64,000 nt of DNA from JBGAHD01 sp044226395 (GTDB lineage: Bacteria; Pseudomonadota; Gammaproteobacteria; Xanthomonadales; Ahniellaceae), in assembly GCA_044226395.1 (NCBI GenBank), contig JBGAHD010000001.1:558001-622000 (forward strand). Reading direction: 5' to 3'. Below, piece after piece: positions 7,837 to 17,261 of this stretch; the first letter of the stretch is position 1; the number at the start of each line of letters is the position of its first letter. The notes beneath the pieces are model-generated. The model saw nothing but the letters and a program-made list of their open reading frames with translations. It had not been told where the DNA came from and ran no database searches. The position numbers and the translations under genes are program-made.

Positions 7837-9281
7837 GGGTGGGCTCCGTGATGATGATGCGCCGGCATCGGCGCCGTCTCGGTCGGCATCAAGGCGTCGA
7901 GCGTGTAGGCGCGGGTCGCGGCCTGCGTGTCGCTGGGCAGGCGCGCGCCGGTGGCGCGTTCGAGTTCGGCGCGCGCCAGCCAGTAATCGCGCAAGGCGTC
8001 GAGATAGGCCAGATGCGCGGCGTACTCGGCGCGTCGTTGCTCGATCAGTTCAAACGGACCGCGCAGCATGAAATTGACTTCGCGCTGCGTCTCGGCCGTG
8101 ACGCGCGCGCGCGCGGGCAGCAGGCGTTCGCCGTCGTCTTCGACTTGCGCGCGCGCCGCTTGCACCGCGCGACACGCGAGATCGACGTCGTTGGCCACGC
8201 GCAGACGCAGACGACGACGTTCGGCCTCGCCCCATTCGCGCAGCGCTTGCGCGCGCGCGACGCGCCCCTGACCTTGATCGAACAGAGGCAGTTGAATCGA
8301 CAGACTCGGCCCGAGCAGGCGCGAGCGATCGGTTTCGCGTTCGTAATCCACGCCAAGTTCGACATCGCCGAGCCAGCGCCAGCGGCGCGTGCTCGCTTCG
8401 CCGGTGGCGAGCAGTTCCACGAGTTTGTCGGCGGCCGCGAGGTCGAGGCGCATCGCCACGGCGCGCGCTTGCAGACCGTCGTGCGCGTCTTCCTCGGCCA
8501 GTGGCAGGGCCACGCCTTCGGGCCAGGTCCATTCGACGTCGACCGGCAAGCCCAGCAGTTGGCGCAAGGCGACATGCGCGGCGAGCGCGGACTGCTCGGC
8601 CGCGCGCGCATCGCGGGCGGCTTCGAGCGCGGTCGCTTCGGCTTCCGCCAGTTCGCGCGCGGAGATATTGCCGGCGTCGTGAAAGGCGCGGGCCAGATCG
8701 GCCGACGTGCGCGCGGCCTCGGCATCGAGCGCGTGGAGCTGTTGCGATAGTCGCGCCACGAGCGCGCGGTGGTAGGCGGCTTTTGTGTCCACCGCCAGAT
8801 CGAAGATCGCGCCAGCGAGCAATTGTTGCGAGCGCAGGAACTCGCCTTCGGCGAGCGCGCGTCGCGGACCGCGCAGCAACAGTTGCGCGAGATTCTGCGC
8901 CACGCCCAGGCTCCATTGGCGACTCGCGCCGGCTTCGTTGCTGTCGAATGACGCCGCGGTTACGTGCGGATTGGCCAAGCGCGTGGCCTCGAACGCCTCG
9001 GCGCGCGCGATGCCCAGACTCGCGAATTCAGCGGCGAGCGCGGGATTGCAGGCCAGGGCCAAGGCCACGGCGCGTTCGGGATCGAGCGGCGCGGCGAGCG
9101 TGTCGCGCACCAGCGGCGTCGTGGCCGCGCAGTCGCTCGGCGCTTCGGTGATGTCGATGTCGACGCCGCGCGCCGACACCAGATCGCGCGTCTCGGACAA
9201 ACCAGCGCGCGGCGAAAAGCTGGCGCAAGCGCCCAGCAAAGGCACGGCGGCGAAGGCCACCGCGAACCAACGAGGTTTCAT
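7833..9281 (-). CDS. TolC/CusC-like outer-membrane efflux lipoprotein
   Basis: Outer-membrane factor of 482 residues that would form the exit channel of an efflux system or act in copper export. Start at 9281 (ATG, GGAG upstream) rather than GTG 9299, because it begins directly with a lipoprotein signal (MKPRWF, lipobox LLGAC). The rest is the family's duplicated long alpha-helices (Ala/Arg/Glu-rich, many AEA and LRLRV heptads) with beta-strand parts such as WRWLGDVELGVDYERETDR and GPSLSIQLPLFDQGQG. The C-terminus ends in a His cluster, HHHHGAHP, absent from ordinary TolC and plausible as a copper contact. It lies between copL and the oxidase. No RND pump or adaptor gene accompanies it. Confidence 0.85.
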   Translation of the reverse strand: MKPRWFAVAFAAVPLLGACASFSPRAGLSETRDLVSARGVDIDITEAPSDCAATTPLVRDTLAAPLDPERAVALALACNPALAAEFASLGIARAEAFEATRLANPHVTAASFDSNEAGASRQWSLGVAQNLAQLLLRGPRRALAEGEFLRSQQLLAGAIFDLAVDTKAAYHRALVARLSQQLHALDAEAARTSADLARAFHDAGNISARELAEAEATALEAARDARAAEQSALAAHVALRQLLGLPVDVEWTWPEGVALPLAEEDAHDGLQARAVAMRLDLAAADKLVELLATGEASTRRWRWLGDVELGVDYERETDRSRLLGPSLSIQLPLFDQGQGRVARAQALREWGEAERRRLRLRVANDVDLACRAVQAARAQVEDDGERLLPARARVTAETQREVNFMLRGPFELIEQRRAEYAAHLAYLDALRDYWLARAELERATGARLPSDTQAATRAYTLDALMPTETAPMPAHHHHGAHP

Positions 9282-9397
9282 GACTAACTCCACGGCCACG
9301 CACCCGCGCGGTCATGAACACCGCGCAAAGCACTCGGCAACGACTGACGGACCGCCATTGCGGCCCACGGACTCGGGACGGATTCAGCCCACGCGGG

Positions 9398-9772
9398 CTA
9401 GACGATCGGTGGCCGCAGCCAGTCGAAGGCGACGCCGGACTCGAACGAGACGGCGCGGAGAAGGCGCGGCGCGGTCGCGGGATCGGCCGCGATCGGGGAC
9501 GCGCGCTCGATGACCAGGCTCACGGGCGACCCGAAATCGCAGTCGCAACGCTTGCCGGTTTCGCAGCAGGACTTGCCATGGGCATCGTGCGCGTCGGCGG
9601 CGGCCGCGGCGTGATGCGCGTGTTTCGACGCGCGCATTTCATGCATCGCGCAATCGTTGCCCATCGCCGGGGCCGCCAAGCTCATCGCCAGCAACTGCGC
9701 GGGGCGACCGATGGCATTGACCGCGAGGGTCAGCACCAGCAGACAACGCAGGATGGATGCGGCGAAGGACAT
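9398..9772 (-). CDS. copL: CopL-family copper-binding regulatory protein
   Basis: A 124-residue exported His/Cys-rich protein at the head of the copper operon. A signal-anchor-like hydrophobic segment covers residues ~5-33 (LRCLLVLTLAVNAIG). The metal-binding centre follows: NDCAMHEM, KHAHH, DAHDAHGKSCCETGKRCDCD. In Xanthomonas, CopL-type proteins precede copper-resistance structural genes and are needed for copper-induced expression; that role is transferred here by family and position. About 115 bp separate it from the outer-membrane factor gene on the same strand. The upstream side carries the reductase terminator, so this gene probably has its own copper-responsive promoter between 9773 and 9826. 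Confidence 0.72.
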   Translation of the reverse strand: MSFAASILRCLLVLTLAVNAIGRPAQLLAMSLAAPAMGNDCAMHEMRASKHAHHAAAAADAHDAHGKSCCETGKRCDCDFGSPVSLVIERASPIAADPATAPRLLRAVSFESGVAFDWLRPPIV

Positions 9773-9826
9773 CGACTACCCCCGAGGGACAGCGCAAAGA
9801 CTGGGGCAAGGCGGGCAAAGTTTCAA

Positions 9827-9861
9827 GCGCGCGCGGCGATGTGCGTGTTCGCCGCGCGCGC
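9827..9861 (-). terminator. Hairpin after the aldo/keto reductase
   Basis: A 13-bp perfect stem, GCGCGCGCGGCGA paired with its complement ending at 9861, with a 9-base loop. It lies just past the reductase stop (minus strand) and is followed by TTGAAACTTT, a weak T-rich run. It separates the reductase from the copper operon. Confidence 0.5.
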
Positions 9862-9869
9862 GAGAAGAC

Positions 9870-10865
<996 letters not shown>

Positions 10866-11025
10866 GTCGATCCTCCGTGAAAGGGTGGCCAGGATAGGTC
10901 GCCGGCGCGGCCGAGATTAGCGCATTCGTGGCGGGAACTTGCCCGATCCTGCAAGCGCGTCGCCGCCGCCGAACCGCGCGCGAAGCGCGCGCTAAGATGC
11001 GCCCCAGTTCCAGCGGAGCACCACG

Positions 11026-11964
11026 ATGGCTGCGAGAAGCCCCGACAGCGCCGCCCTCGACCTGCCGGGCGATGCGCGACAGGTCGAGCTGGCCGACCGC
11101 ATTGCCCGATTCACGCGGGTCGATGGTCAGCACGAGACCCCCTGCCCCGCGCTGCACCTGATCCGCATGAGCTCGCCCAGCCAAGCCTTGCCCTCGGTCT
11201 ACGAGCCGTCGCTGTGCCTGGTGGTGCAAGGCGCCAAGCGCGCTCTGCTCGGAGCCGAGGTCTATCACTATGACGAGTTGAACTATCTGGTCGTGTCGGT
11301 GACCTTGCCGATGATCGGGCAAGTGCTCGACGCGTCGCCCGAAAAACCGTATCTGTGCCTGCGCATCGCGCTCGATCCCGCCGAGATCGCGCGCTTGATG
11401 GTCGACATGGGACCGCGCGCGCCGCGCGAACCTCGCGAAGCGCGCGGCTTGTACTGCGCGCGCGTCGGCAGCGAGTTGCTCGATGCCGTCGTGCGCCTCA
11501 TGCGTCTGCTCGACGAGCCACGCGACCTGCCCGTGCTCGCGCCGCTGGCTTTGCGCGAGATTCACTATCGCCTGCTGCTGGGCGATCTGGGCGAGCGCCT
11601 GCGCGATCTGGTCGACGCCGGCGGCGTCACGCAGCGCGTGGCGCCGGCGATCGCCATGATCAAGGCGCGTTTCGCCGAGCCGCTCAGCATCGAGGAACTG
11701 GCCGCGCGCGTGCACATGAGCGTGTCGAGCCTGCATCACCGCTTCAAGGCGGTGACCGCGATGTCGCCGCTGCAGTTTCAAAAGCACCTGCGCTTGCACG
11801 AGGCGCGTCGCTTGATGCTGCGCGACGATCTCGATGCCGCGGCGGCCGCGCATCGCGTCGGTTATGAATCCGCGAGCCAATTCAGTCGCGAGTATCGACG
11901 CCTGTTCGGCGCGCCGCCGCGACGCGAGATCTCGCGCCTGCGCGACACGGCCGTCGGCGGTTGA
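11026..11964 (+). CDS. AraC-family regulator (AraC_N type)
   Basis: Transcription regulator of 312 residues. The N-terminal half is the AraC_N sensing domain (ALPSVYEPSLCLVVQGAKR, YLVVSVTLPMIGQV). Two helix-turn-helix motifs fill the C-terminus (SIEELAARVHMSVSSLHHRF and AAAAHRVGYESASQFSREYRRLFG), followed by PPRREI. The ATG at 11026 has GGAG nine bases upstream. Relatives of this architecture (for example YqhC) respond to aldehydes and activate a neighbouring aldo/keto or alcohol dehydrogenase, so the divergent reductase is the likely target. That assignment rests on position and family, not on a visible operator. Confidence 0.9.
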   Translation: MAARSPDSAALDLPGDARQVELADRIARFTRVDGQHETPCPALHLIRMSSPSQALPSVYEPSLCLVVQGAKRALLGAEVYHYDELNYLVVSVTLPMIGQVLDASPEKPYLCLRIALDPAEIARLMVDMGPRAPREPREARGLYCARVGSELLDAVVRLMRLLDEPRDLPVLAPLALREIHYRLLLGDLGERLRDLVDAGGVTQRVAPAIAMIKARFAEPLSIEELAARVHMSVSSLHHRFKAVTAMSPLQFQKHLRLHEARRLMLRDDLDAAAAAHRVGYESASQFSREYRRLFGAPPRREISRLRDTAVGG

Positions 11965-11995
11965 GCGAACGAGGACGCGGCGCGTCCCCGTTCGC
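11965..11995. terminator. Bidirectional hairpin between convergent genes
   Basis: Fourteen-base arms (GCGAACGAGGACGC and GCGTCCCCGTTCGC, one mismatch) around a 3-base loop, starting one base after the AraC stop and 18 bases before the 3' end of the convergent secreted-protein gene. No T-tract, so it may work as a structural or Rho-assisted terminator. Confidence 0.5.
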
Positions 11996-12012
11996 GCGAG
12001 TCGATTCGCGAC

Positions 12013-12999
12013 TCAGGTCTTGGTGAATCCCGTGAACGAGATCACCACCTCGCCACCGGTCACGCCACCTGTGCGCTGATTGTTGCAGGTGCCCTGCGGC
12101 GCGGCGCTGGTGCTGTCGCTGATGACATGACAGACCTTCTTGCCGGTGGGATTGCCGTTGGCGTCGACCGACGCCACGCACGGCACGGTCTGCGTGCCAT
12201 TGGGCGAGGTGCACTGACCACTCTTGGGACAATCCAGCGACTTCGGCAGATCACGCGGCTGCTGACACACGGGCGAACTGCTGGGGTTCGGATAGCCAGC
12301 ATCGTTGATGCAATTGGTCGCGCCCCAGCCGAACACACCATTGATGTTGGCATTCAAGCCCAGTGCCTTGTTGCGATAGTCCGTGTAGCTCCAGCTCGCG
12401 CCCTTCGATTGCACGCGAATCAGGGCATTGGTGCCGTTGACGCCGCTGATGTCGTTGTCGTCGGCATTGGCGCAGGTCGTGCCGACCGAACCATTGAGTG
12501 GTGCGTTCAAGGTCACTTCGCCCAGATTCACGGCATTGGGGAACTGCGTCGACTGACAGCCTTGATTGGTCGCGCCGTTCCAGGTGCCGAAGAACACGTT
12601 CGCGGAGAGCAAGGGCGTGTGGCCGTTGGCGTCGAGCTTGGGCCGATACGCCACGGAAGCATTCGCCGGCAGCATGAAGTAACCGCCCGTCGTGACGCCC
12701 GGCGCCTGCGGCTTGATGATCACGCGATGCGGCGTCTGGCCGACGGTGTACAACGCGAGATCACCGATCGCCTTCAATTGCGCGCCCCAGCTGGTGCAGC
12801 CCGCGGGCAAGACCGTGGGCGGTTGGCCGAGAATGACATTGACCTGCACGGCCTTGGTCGTTTCGTTGCGAATCACGAGCTGCGTTGGTGTCTTTCGTCC
12901 GGCGTCGGACTCGGCGCCCGATTCGGCGGCGACGGCGCGATTCGATGATCCGATCGCGGCCAGGATCACGGCCGTGGCCAGCATGGTGGTGGCTTGCAT
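12013..12999 (-). CDS. Cys-rich secreted protein of unknown function
   Basis: A 328-residue exported protein I do not recognise. ATG 12999 has GGGAGA ten bases upstream and starts a signal peptide (MQATTMLATAVILAAIG, cleavage near RAVAAE). The mature part is Asn/Thr/Gly-rich beta-protein with ten Cys, consistent with five disulfides. The start of the mature domain (TQLVIRNETTKAVQVNVILG, then PAGCTSWG) loosely recalls thaumatin-like folds, and the second half has paired-Cys spacing (LDCPKSGQCTS, VPCVAS, KVCHVI, GTCNNQ). It ends ISFTGFTKT and does not carry the GFE tail. It is separated from the upstream TetR gene by a strong hairpin, so it is probably transcribed alone. Confidence 0.7.
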   Translation of the reverse strand: MQATTMLATAVILAAIGSSNRAVAAESGAESDAGRKTPTQLVIRNETTKAVQVNVILGQPPTVLPAGCTSWGAQLKAIGDLALYTVGQTPHRVIIKPQAPGVTTGGYFMLPANASVAYRPKLDANGHTPLLSANVFFGTWNGATNQGCQSTQFPNAVNLGEVTLNAPLNGSVGTTCANADDNDISGVNGTNALIRVQSKGASWSYTDYRNKALGLNANINGVFGWGATNCINDAGYPNPSSSPVCQQPRDLPKSLDCPKSGQCTSPNGTQTVPCVASVDANGNPTGKKVCHVISDSTSAAPQGTCNNQRTGGVTGGEVVISFTGFTKT

Positions 13000-13024
13000 G
13001 CGCGACTCTCCCTGTTTGGTGATG

Positions 13025-13045
13025 CCGCGCGCCCCCGGCGCGCGG
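13025..13045 (-). terminator. Hairpin between TetR gene and secreted-protein gene
   Basis: Perfect 9-bp stem CCGCGCGCC/GGCGCGCGG with a CCC loop, downstream of the TetR gene (minus strand) and 25 bases upstream of the next start. There is no T-tract. It could equally be a leader hairpin of the secreted-protein gene. Confidence 0.4.
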
Positions 13046-13107
13046 TCACCTGACCATTAGCACGGCGACTCGCGCGCCACGACCCGGCACAAATCGCAGC
13101 TTGACGC

Positions 13108-13704
13108 TTAGCGCGGCGTGGCCGCGCGCATCATCGGCTCGAGGCCCGGCAGGCACCCGCGCGCGAACAAGCGATCGACCGCCGTGCCATCGAGCGGCGC
13201 GCGCGTCGACAGCCACCACACGGTGCAGGACCACAGCGCGCCGACCACGAACTCCACGGCGAAGGCGCGCGTGGCCTCGTCACCCTCGACCGGCGGATAG
13301 CGCGTGTCGAGGTCTTGTCGCGTGAGGTCCTTGAGCACGCGACGAATATAGGCCTCGACCATGGCCTGACTCTTGCGCCCGACGATGGCGTCGTAGATGC
13401 GCCGATGCGAATCCACGTGCAGAAAGAAGCCCAGACTGAAACCCAGTACCACGTCCGGATCGCGCGCCTGACGCGCGCGCCACTGTTGCAGCAGCCATTG
13501 CTTGAGGCCATCGATGCTCTGCGCCAGCAGGTCTTCCTTGCTCTCGAAGTGCGCGTAGAAAGTCGCGCGGCCGACATCGGCGCGATCGAGCAGATGCTGG
13601 ATGCTGGTGCGGTCGTAGCCGCGTTCGATCATCAGTTCGCCCATGGCCTTGAGCAGGGCTTCGCGCGAGCGACGCGCGCGGGCGTCGAGATTGGCGTCGG
13701 TCAC
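13108..13704 (-). CDS. TetR-family regulator
   Basis: A 198-residue TetR/AcrR-type repressor. GTG 13704 is chosen because GGGAG lies upstream and the protein then starts MTDANLDARARRSREALLKA, a normal TetR N-terminus; a longer open frame to 14307 runs antisense through the ABC gene and is not used. The DNA-binding domain is at ~10-55 (YDRTSIQHLLDRADVGRATFYAHFESKEDL). The ligand-binding part is helical with the TetR_C-like segment AFAVEFVVGALWSCTVWWL. It is divergent from the ABC exporter operon at 13825 and probably represses it. A CGAA-N4-TTCG dyad at 13728-13739 lies in the shared region. Confidence 0.9.
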   Translation of the reverse strand: MTDANLDARARRSREALLKAMGELMIERGYDRTSIQHLLDRADVGRATFYAHFESKEDLLAQSIDGLKQWLLQQWRARQARDPDVVLGFSLGFFLHVDSHRRIYDAIVGRKSQAMVEAYIRRVLKDLTRQDLDTRYPPVEGDEATRAFAVEFVVGALWSCTVWWLSTRAPLDGTAVDRLFARGCLPGLEPMMRAATPR

Positions 13705-13727
13705 GCAAGGCTCCCGAACAAAGCGGA

Positions 13728-13739
13728 CGAATAAGTTCG
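13728..13739. promoter_or_regulatory. Candidate TetR operator
   Basis: CGAA (13728-13731) and TTCG (13736-13739) flank TAAG in the AT-richer middle of the 120-bp region between the TetR gene and the ABC exporter. The arms are short, so the call rests on position. Confidence 0.3.
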
Positions 13740-13824
13740 ATATCGCGTTTTCACCGGGTTTTCGCCTTGGGATCGATCGTGGCCGAGAGTATCTTCGCCG
13801 GCCATCGCACCGACAAGAGCCACC

Positions 13825-14547
13825 ATGACCGACCTTCGACCCGATGCCGCGCGCGACGCCGTGATCGACCTGCGCCGCGTGGAAAAGCGCTACGACACGC
13901 CCCAAGGCGCCTTCACCGCGCTCACCGCGATCGACCTGCGCGTGACGCGCGGCGAATGCGTCGCCGTGGTCGGCAAGTCCGGCAGCGGCAAGACCACCTT
14001 GATCAATCTGATCACCGGCATCGACAGCGCCAGCGGCGGCGAGGTGCGCGTGGGCGATCAGGACCTGGGCCGGTTGTCGCAGGAGGCGCTGGCGATCTGG
14101 CGCGGTCGACAGGTCGGCGTCGTGTTCCAGTTCTTCCAATTGCTGCCGACGCTGACCGTGCTCGAGAACGTGATCCTGCCGATGGATTTCGCGCGCCTGC
14201 GCCCGCGCGCCGAACACGCGCCTCGCGCGCGGGCCCTGCTCGACAAACTCGGCATCGCCGACCAGGCCGACAAGTTGCCGGCCGATCTTTCCGGCGGCCA
14301 GCAACAACGCGCCGCGATCGCGCGCGCGCTGGCCAACGACCCCGTGCTGATCGTCGCCGACGAACCCACGGGCAATCTCGACACGGCCAATGCCGATGCC
14401 GTGATGCGCCTACTGGCCGAGCAAGCGCGCGAAGGCAAGACCGTGCTCACGGTCACGCACGAACGCGAGTTCAGCCACTACTTCACGCGCACGGTGAGCC
14501 TGCGCGACGGCCGCATCGTCGACGACACCGGCACGGCCACGCCATGA
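13825..14547 (+). CDS. ABC exporter ATP-binding protein (MacB/LolD type)
   Basis: Cytoplasmic ATPase of 240 residues that would drive the FtsX-like permease encoded next. All motifs are intact: Walker A GKSGSGKTTL near residue 52, Q-loop VFQFFQLLP, signature LSGGQQQR near 154, Walker B VLIVADEPTGNLD near 174, and H-loop VTHERE near 213. The Q-loop and the EPTGNLD pattern are typical of the MacB/LolD/FtsE class, whose members export peptides, lipoproteins or antibiotics instead of importing. The stop overlaps the permease start (ATGA, 4 bp). Divergent TetR gene upstream. Confidence 0.93.
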   Translation: MTDLRPDAARDAVIDLRRVEKRYDTPQGAFTALTAIDLRVTRGECVAVVGKSGSGKTTLINLITGIDSASGGEVRVGDQDLGRLSQEALAIWRGRQVGVVFQFFQLLPTLTVLENVILPMDFARLRPRAEHAPRARALLDKLGIADQADKLPADLSGGQQQRAAIARALANDPVLIVADEPTGNLDTANADAVMRLLAEQAREGKTVLTVTHEREFSHYFTRTVSLRDGRIVDDTGTATP

Positions 14548-16946
14548 GTCCGCGCTGGATCAAGGTCGCTCGCGACATCGCGTTGACGCGCGGTCGCTTC
14601 ATCGCATTGGCCATCGCGCTGGCCGCCGCCGTCGCCGCGCTGACCACGATGCTGGTCGCGCACGCTGTGCTCACGCGCGCCGCGGGCGGCAACTACATCG
14701 GCACGAACCCGGCGTCGGCGCAGATCCAAGTCGAACGCCTCGATCCCGCCGTGATCGAGCGACTGCGCGCGCGGCCCGAGTTCACCGCGGTCGAAGCCGG
14801 CGGCTCGCTGTATGCGCGCGTGCGCGTGAGCGAGACGCAATGGTTGCCCTTGCTGTTGTTCGTGATTCCCGATTTCGAGCACTTGCGCGTCAATGCGATC
14901 TATCCCCAAGCCGGGGCTTGGCCGCCGCCGACGGGCGCGATGCTGATCGAACGCAGCGCGATGGGCCTCACGCAGGCCGCGATCGGCGACACGCTCGACG
15001 TCGAGATGCCGCGCGGCGGCGCGGGACGTCTGCAATTGGCCGGTGTCGCGCACGATCCCGGCCTTGCGCCCGCGTGGCAGGAACAAACGATTTACGGCTA
15101 TGTGACGCCCGAGACGCTGACCCGCCTGGGCGAGGACGATCATCTCGATCTGATCAAGCTCGTCGTGGCCGAAGGCGCCAACGACATGGAGCGCATCGCC
15201 GAACAATCGCGCGCGCTCGCCGGCCAACTGCGCGATGAAGGCGTGACCGTGCGCGAGATTCGTGTCCCACCGCCCGGCCTGCATCCGCATCAAGGGCAAA
15301 TGACCACGGTGCTCGGCATGCTGCTCAACTTCAGCACGCTGGTGCTCTTGCTCGCGGCCGTGCTGGCCGCGCATCAGATGAGCATCCTGTTGACGCAACA
15401 CGCGCGGCAGATCGCGATCATGAAGGCCATTGGCGCGCGCGCGCGTCAGATCGCGGGTCTCTACGTGGCGATGATCCTGGCGCTCGGCGTGGCCGCGGCG
15501 GTGATCGGCGTGCCCTTGGGCTTGAGCGTGGGACTCGCGTTCGCGCGCGCGGTCGCGCAGTTGTTGAATCTGGAACTCGCGACGATCGCATTGCCGTGGT
15601 GGTCGTGGGGCGCGGGCGCCTTGCTCGGCGTGTTCGCGCCCTTGCTGGCGGCGGTCGCGCCGATCGCGCTGGCCTTGCGCCGCACCGTGCGCGAGGTCAT
15701 CGCCGACTCGCACATCGCGCGCGATGCCACGCGTTCACGTGGCGTAGATCGACTGCTCGCGCGCTGGCGTGTTGGCGGCGCGGCCATGACCTTGGCCGTG
15801 CGCAACAGTTGGCGACGTCGCGGCAGACTCGCGCTGGGTGTCGGCCTGCTCGCGGCGGCGGGCGCGATGTTTCTCACCAGCATGGGCATGCAGACGAGCT
15901 GGCGCGCCAGCATCGCGCGCGGCAATGCCGAGCGTCACTACGACATCGAACTGCGCTTGAGCGAGCCGCGCGAGTTCGATGCCATCGCCGATGCCGTGCG
16001 CGCCATTGTGCCAGACGCGCGCGTGGAGAATTGGGATCGCGCCAACGTCGGCCTCGACCCGGGCGCCACCTTTCCCGTCGTGCACAACTACCCCGACGGC
16101 GGTCACGGCGTGCTGAATCTGCGCGCCGCGCCCCCGGAATCACGCTTCTTCGACCGCGTGCTCGATGAAGGACGATGGTTGCTCGCCGACGACGAGGACG
16201 TGGCCGTGCTCAACAGCGGCGCCGCGCACGGCCTGCTCGACGGCACCCAGGTCGGCGACACCATCGTGCTGCGCGTCGACGACACGCCGCTGCGCCTGCG
16301 CGTAGTCGGCACGATCCGACAGACCGTGTTCCCCGCCACCGTGTACGTGCCGCCGAGAACCTTCGCTCGCGCGCTGGCACGCGGCACGCGCACCACCTCG
16401 ATTCGCGTCGCGCTGAGCGACCGCGCGCGCGCCGACGAAGTTGCCGATGCACTGGCCGAGCGCCTGGCGAAGGCCGCCATGCCCATCGACTGGCTGATCA
16501 CGGACAAGCGTCTCGCCGCCGCGCAAGGCGGTCACTACCGCATCATGGTGCTGGCGATGGTGTTCATCGCCGCGTTGATGGCCGTGGTCGGCCTGCTTGG
16601 CCTCGCCACCAGCCTCGGCGCCGCCGTGCGCGAACGCACGCGCGAAATCGGCGTGCTGCGCGCCATCGGCGCGCGCGCCGGCGACATCCGCGCGAGCCTG
16701 CTGTACGAAGGCGCCTTCGTCGCCGTGCTCAGCATCCCCTTCGCGCAACTGCTGATGTGGCCGCTCGCCAGCATCGCCAGCGCCACGGTCTCGCGCATCT
16801 CCGCGCAACCGCTACAAGCCCTACCCTCATTGCCCTCGACTCTGCTGTGGACCGCCTTGATCGTGCCCAGCGCCCTCCTCGCCTGCTGGTTCCCCGCGCG
16901 TCGCGCCATCCGCCTGCACGTGCGCGAAACCCTCACCCAACTCTAA
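14544..16946 (+). CDS. ABC exporter permease with two FtsX domains
   Basis: Inner-membrane permease of 800 residues. ATG 14544 overlaps the ATPase stop; the longer frame from 13767 only reads through the ATPase gene. One hydrophobic segment lies at ~12-35, then a large periplasmic region, then a three-helix FtsX block (~250-380; MSILLTQHARQIAIMKAIGAR), a second N-terminal-like segment (~420, LALGVGLLAAAGAMF), a second periplasmic domain, and a second FtsX block (~665-800; GLLGLATSLGAAVRERTREIGVLRAIGAR). The repeated coupling motif R-x-I-x-[IV][ML][KR]AIGAR occurs in both blocks. The duplication in one chain, with about eight helices in all, resembles DevC/LolC-like double permeases and contrasts with single MacB subunits. 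Confidence 0.9.
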   Translation: MSPRWIKVARDIALTRGRFIALAIALAAAVAALTTMLVAHAVLTRAAGGNYIGTNPASAQIQVERLDPAVIERLRARPEFTAVEAGGSLYARVRVSETQWLPLLLFVIPDFEHLRVNAIYPQAGAWPPPTGAMLIERSAMGLTQAAIGDTLDVEMPRGGAGRLQLAGVAHDPGLAPAWQEQTIYGYVTPETLTRLGEDDHLDLIKLVVAEGANDMERIAEQSRALAGQLRDEGVTVREIRVPPPGLHPHQGQMTTVLGMLLNFSTLVLLLAAVLAAHQMSILLTQHARQIAIMKAIGARARQIAGLYVAMILALGVAAAVIGVPLGLSVGLAFARAVAQLLNLELATIALPWWSWGAGALLGVFAPLLAAVAPIALALRRTVREVIADSHIARDATRSRGVDRLLARWRVGGAAMTLAVRNSWRRRGRLALGVGLLAAAGAMFLTSMGMQTSWRASIARGNAERHYDIELRLSEPREFDAIADAVRAIVPDARVENWDRANVGLDPGATFPVVHNYPDGGHGVLNLRAAPPESRFFDRVLDEGRWLLADDEDVAVLNSGAAHGLLDGTQVGDTIVLRVDDTPLRLRVVGTIRQTVFPATVYVPPRTFARALARGTRTTSIRVALSDRARADEVADALAERLAKAAMPIDWLITDKRLAAAQGGHYRIMVLAMVFIAALMAVVGLLGLATSLGAAVRERTREIGVLRAIGARAGDIRASLLYEGAFVAVLSIPFAQLLMWPLASIASATVSRISAQPLQALPSLPSTLLWTALIVPSALLACWFPARRAIRLHVRETLTQL

Positions 16947-16955
16947 GGAGCCCTC

Positions 16956-17072
16956 ATGAAACGCAAGAACCTAATCTGGACCGTGACCGTCGTGATCGTG
17001 CTCGTGGCACTGATCGTGGCCGCGCATCATGTCGATGGCGTGGCGTTGATTCGGAAGATTCATGGCGGGTGA
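16956..17072 (+). CDS. 38-residue single-pass membrane protein of the ABC operon
   Basis: A very short gene: ATG 16956, stop 17072. AAGGAG at 16945-16950 overlaps the permease stop codon (TAAGGAG), so it is translated as the last gene of the ABC operon. The product is MKRKNLIW, one hydrophobic segment of about 18 residues rich in Val/Ile/Leu, then a short polar tail ending RKIHGG. The charge pattern (MKRK before the helix) predicts N-in topology with a short periplasmic tail. Small single-pass partners of exporters are known in other systems; here a stabilising or regulatory subunit role is inference from position and shape. Confidence 0.62.
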   Translation: MKRKNLIWTVTVVIVLVALIVAAHHVDGVALIRKIHGG

Positions 17073-17261
17073 CCTGACGGCACACAACTCTGAGCGATTA
17101 CCCGGATGAGTTTCGAGGCTTTTCGACGCCCGTGAAGCCGCTTTGCACGCGTCTTCACGATCATTGCACCGTAAGGCAAGTCAATCGCCAGGCGGTGTAA
17201 CAGGTACTTGGAACTGACTTAGATGCCGACGCTATCCAAGCCGCGCCAAAAGCACGGATGC
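17073..17261. other. Boundary of lower-GC islet, no gene seen
   Basis: Composition changes here from the GC-saturated pattern of the ABC operon to a more even base mix. No convincing coding frame or RNA gene is seen in these 189 bases. Confidence 0.4.

Noticed and set aside
11965..11995. Possible CRISPR or repeat array near the AraC gene
   Set aside because: Only one inverted repeat is present; there are no spaced identical repeats.
13108..14307. A 399-residue frame including the TetR gene
   Set aside because: The portion upstream of GTG 13704 is antisense to the ABC ATPase gene and not part of TetR.
13767..16946. A 1059-residue frame including the ABC permease
   Set aside because: The first 259 codons only read the ATPase gene in another frame; the permease starts at 14544.
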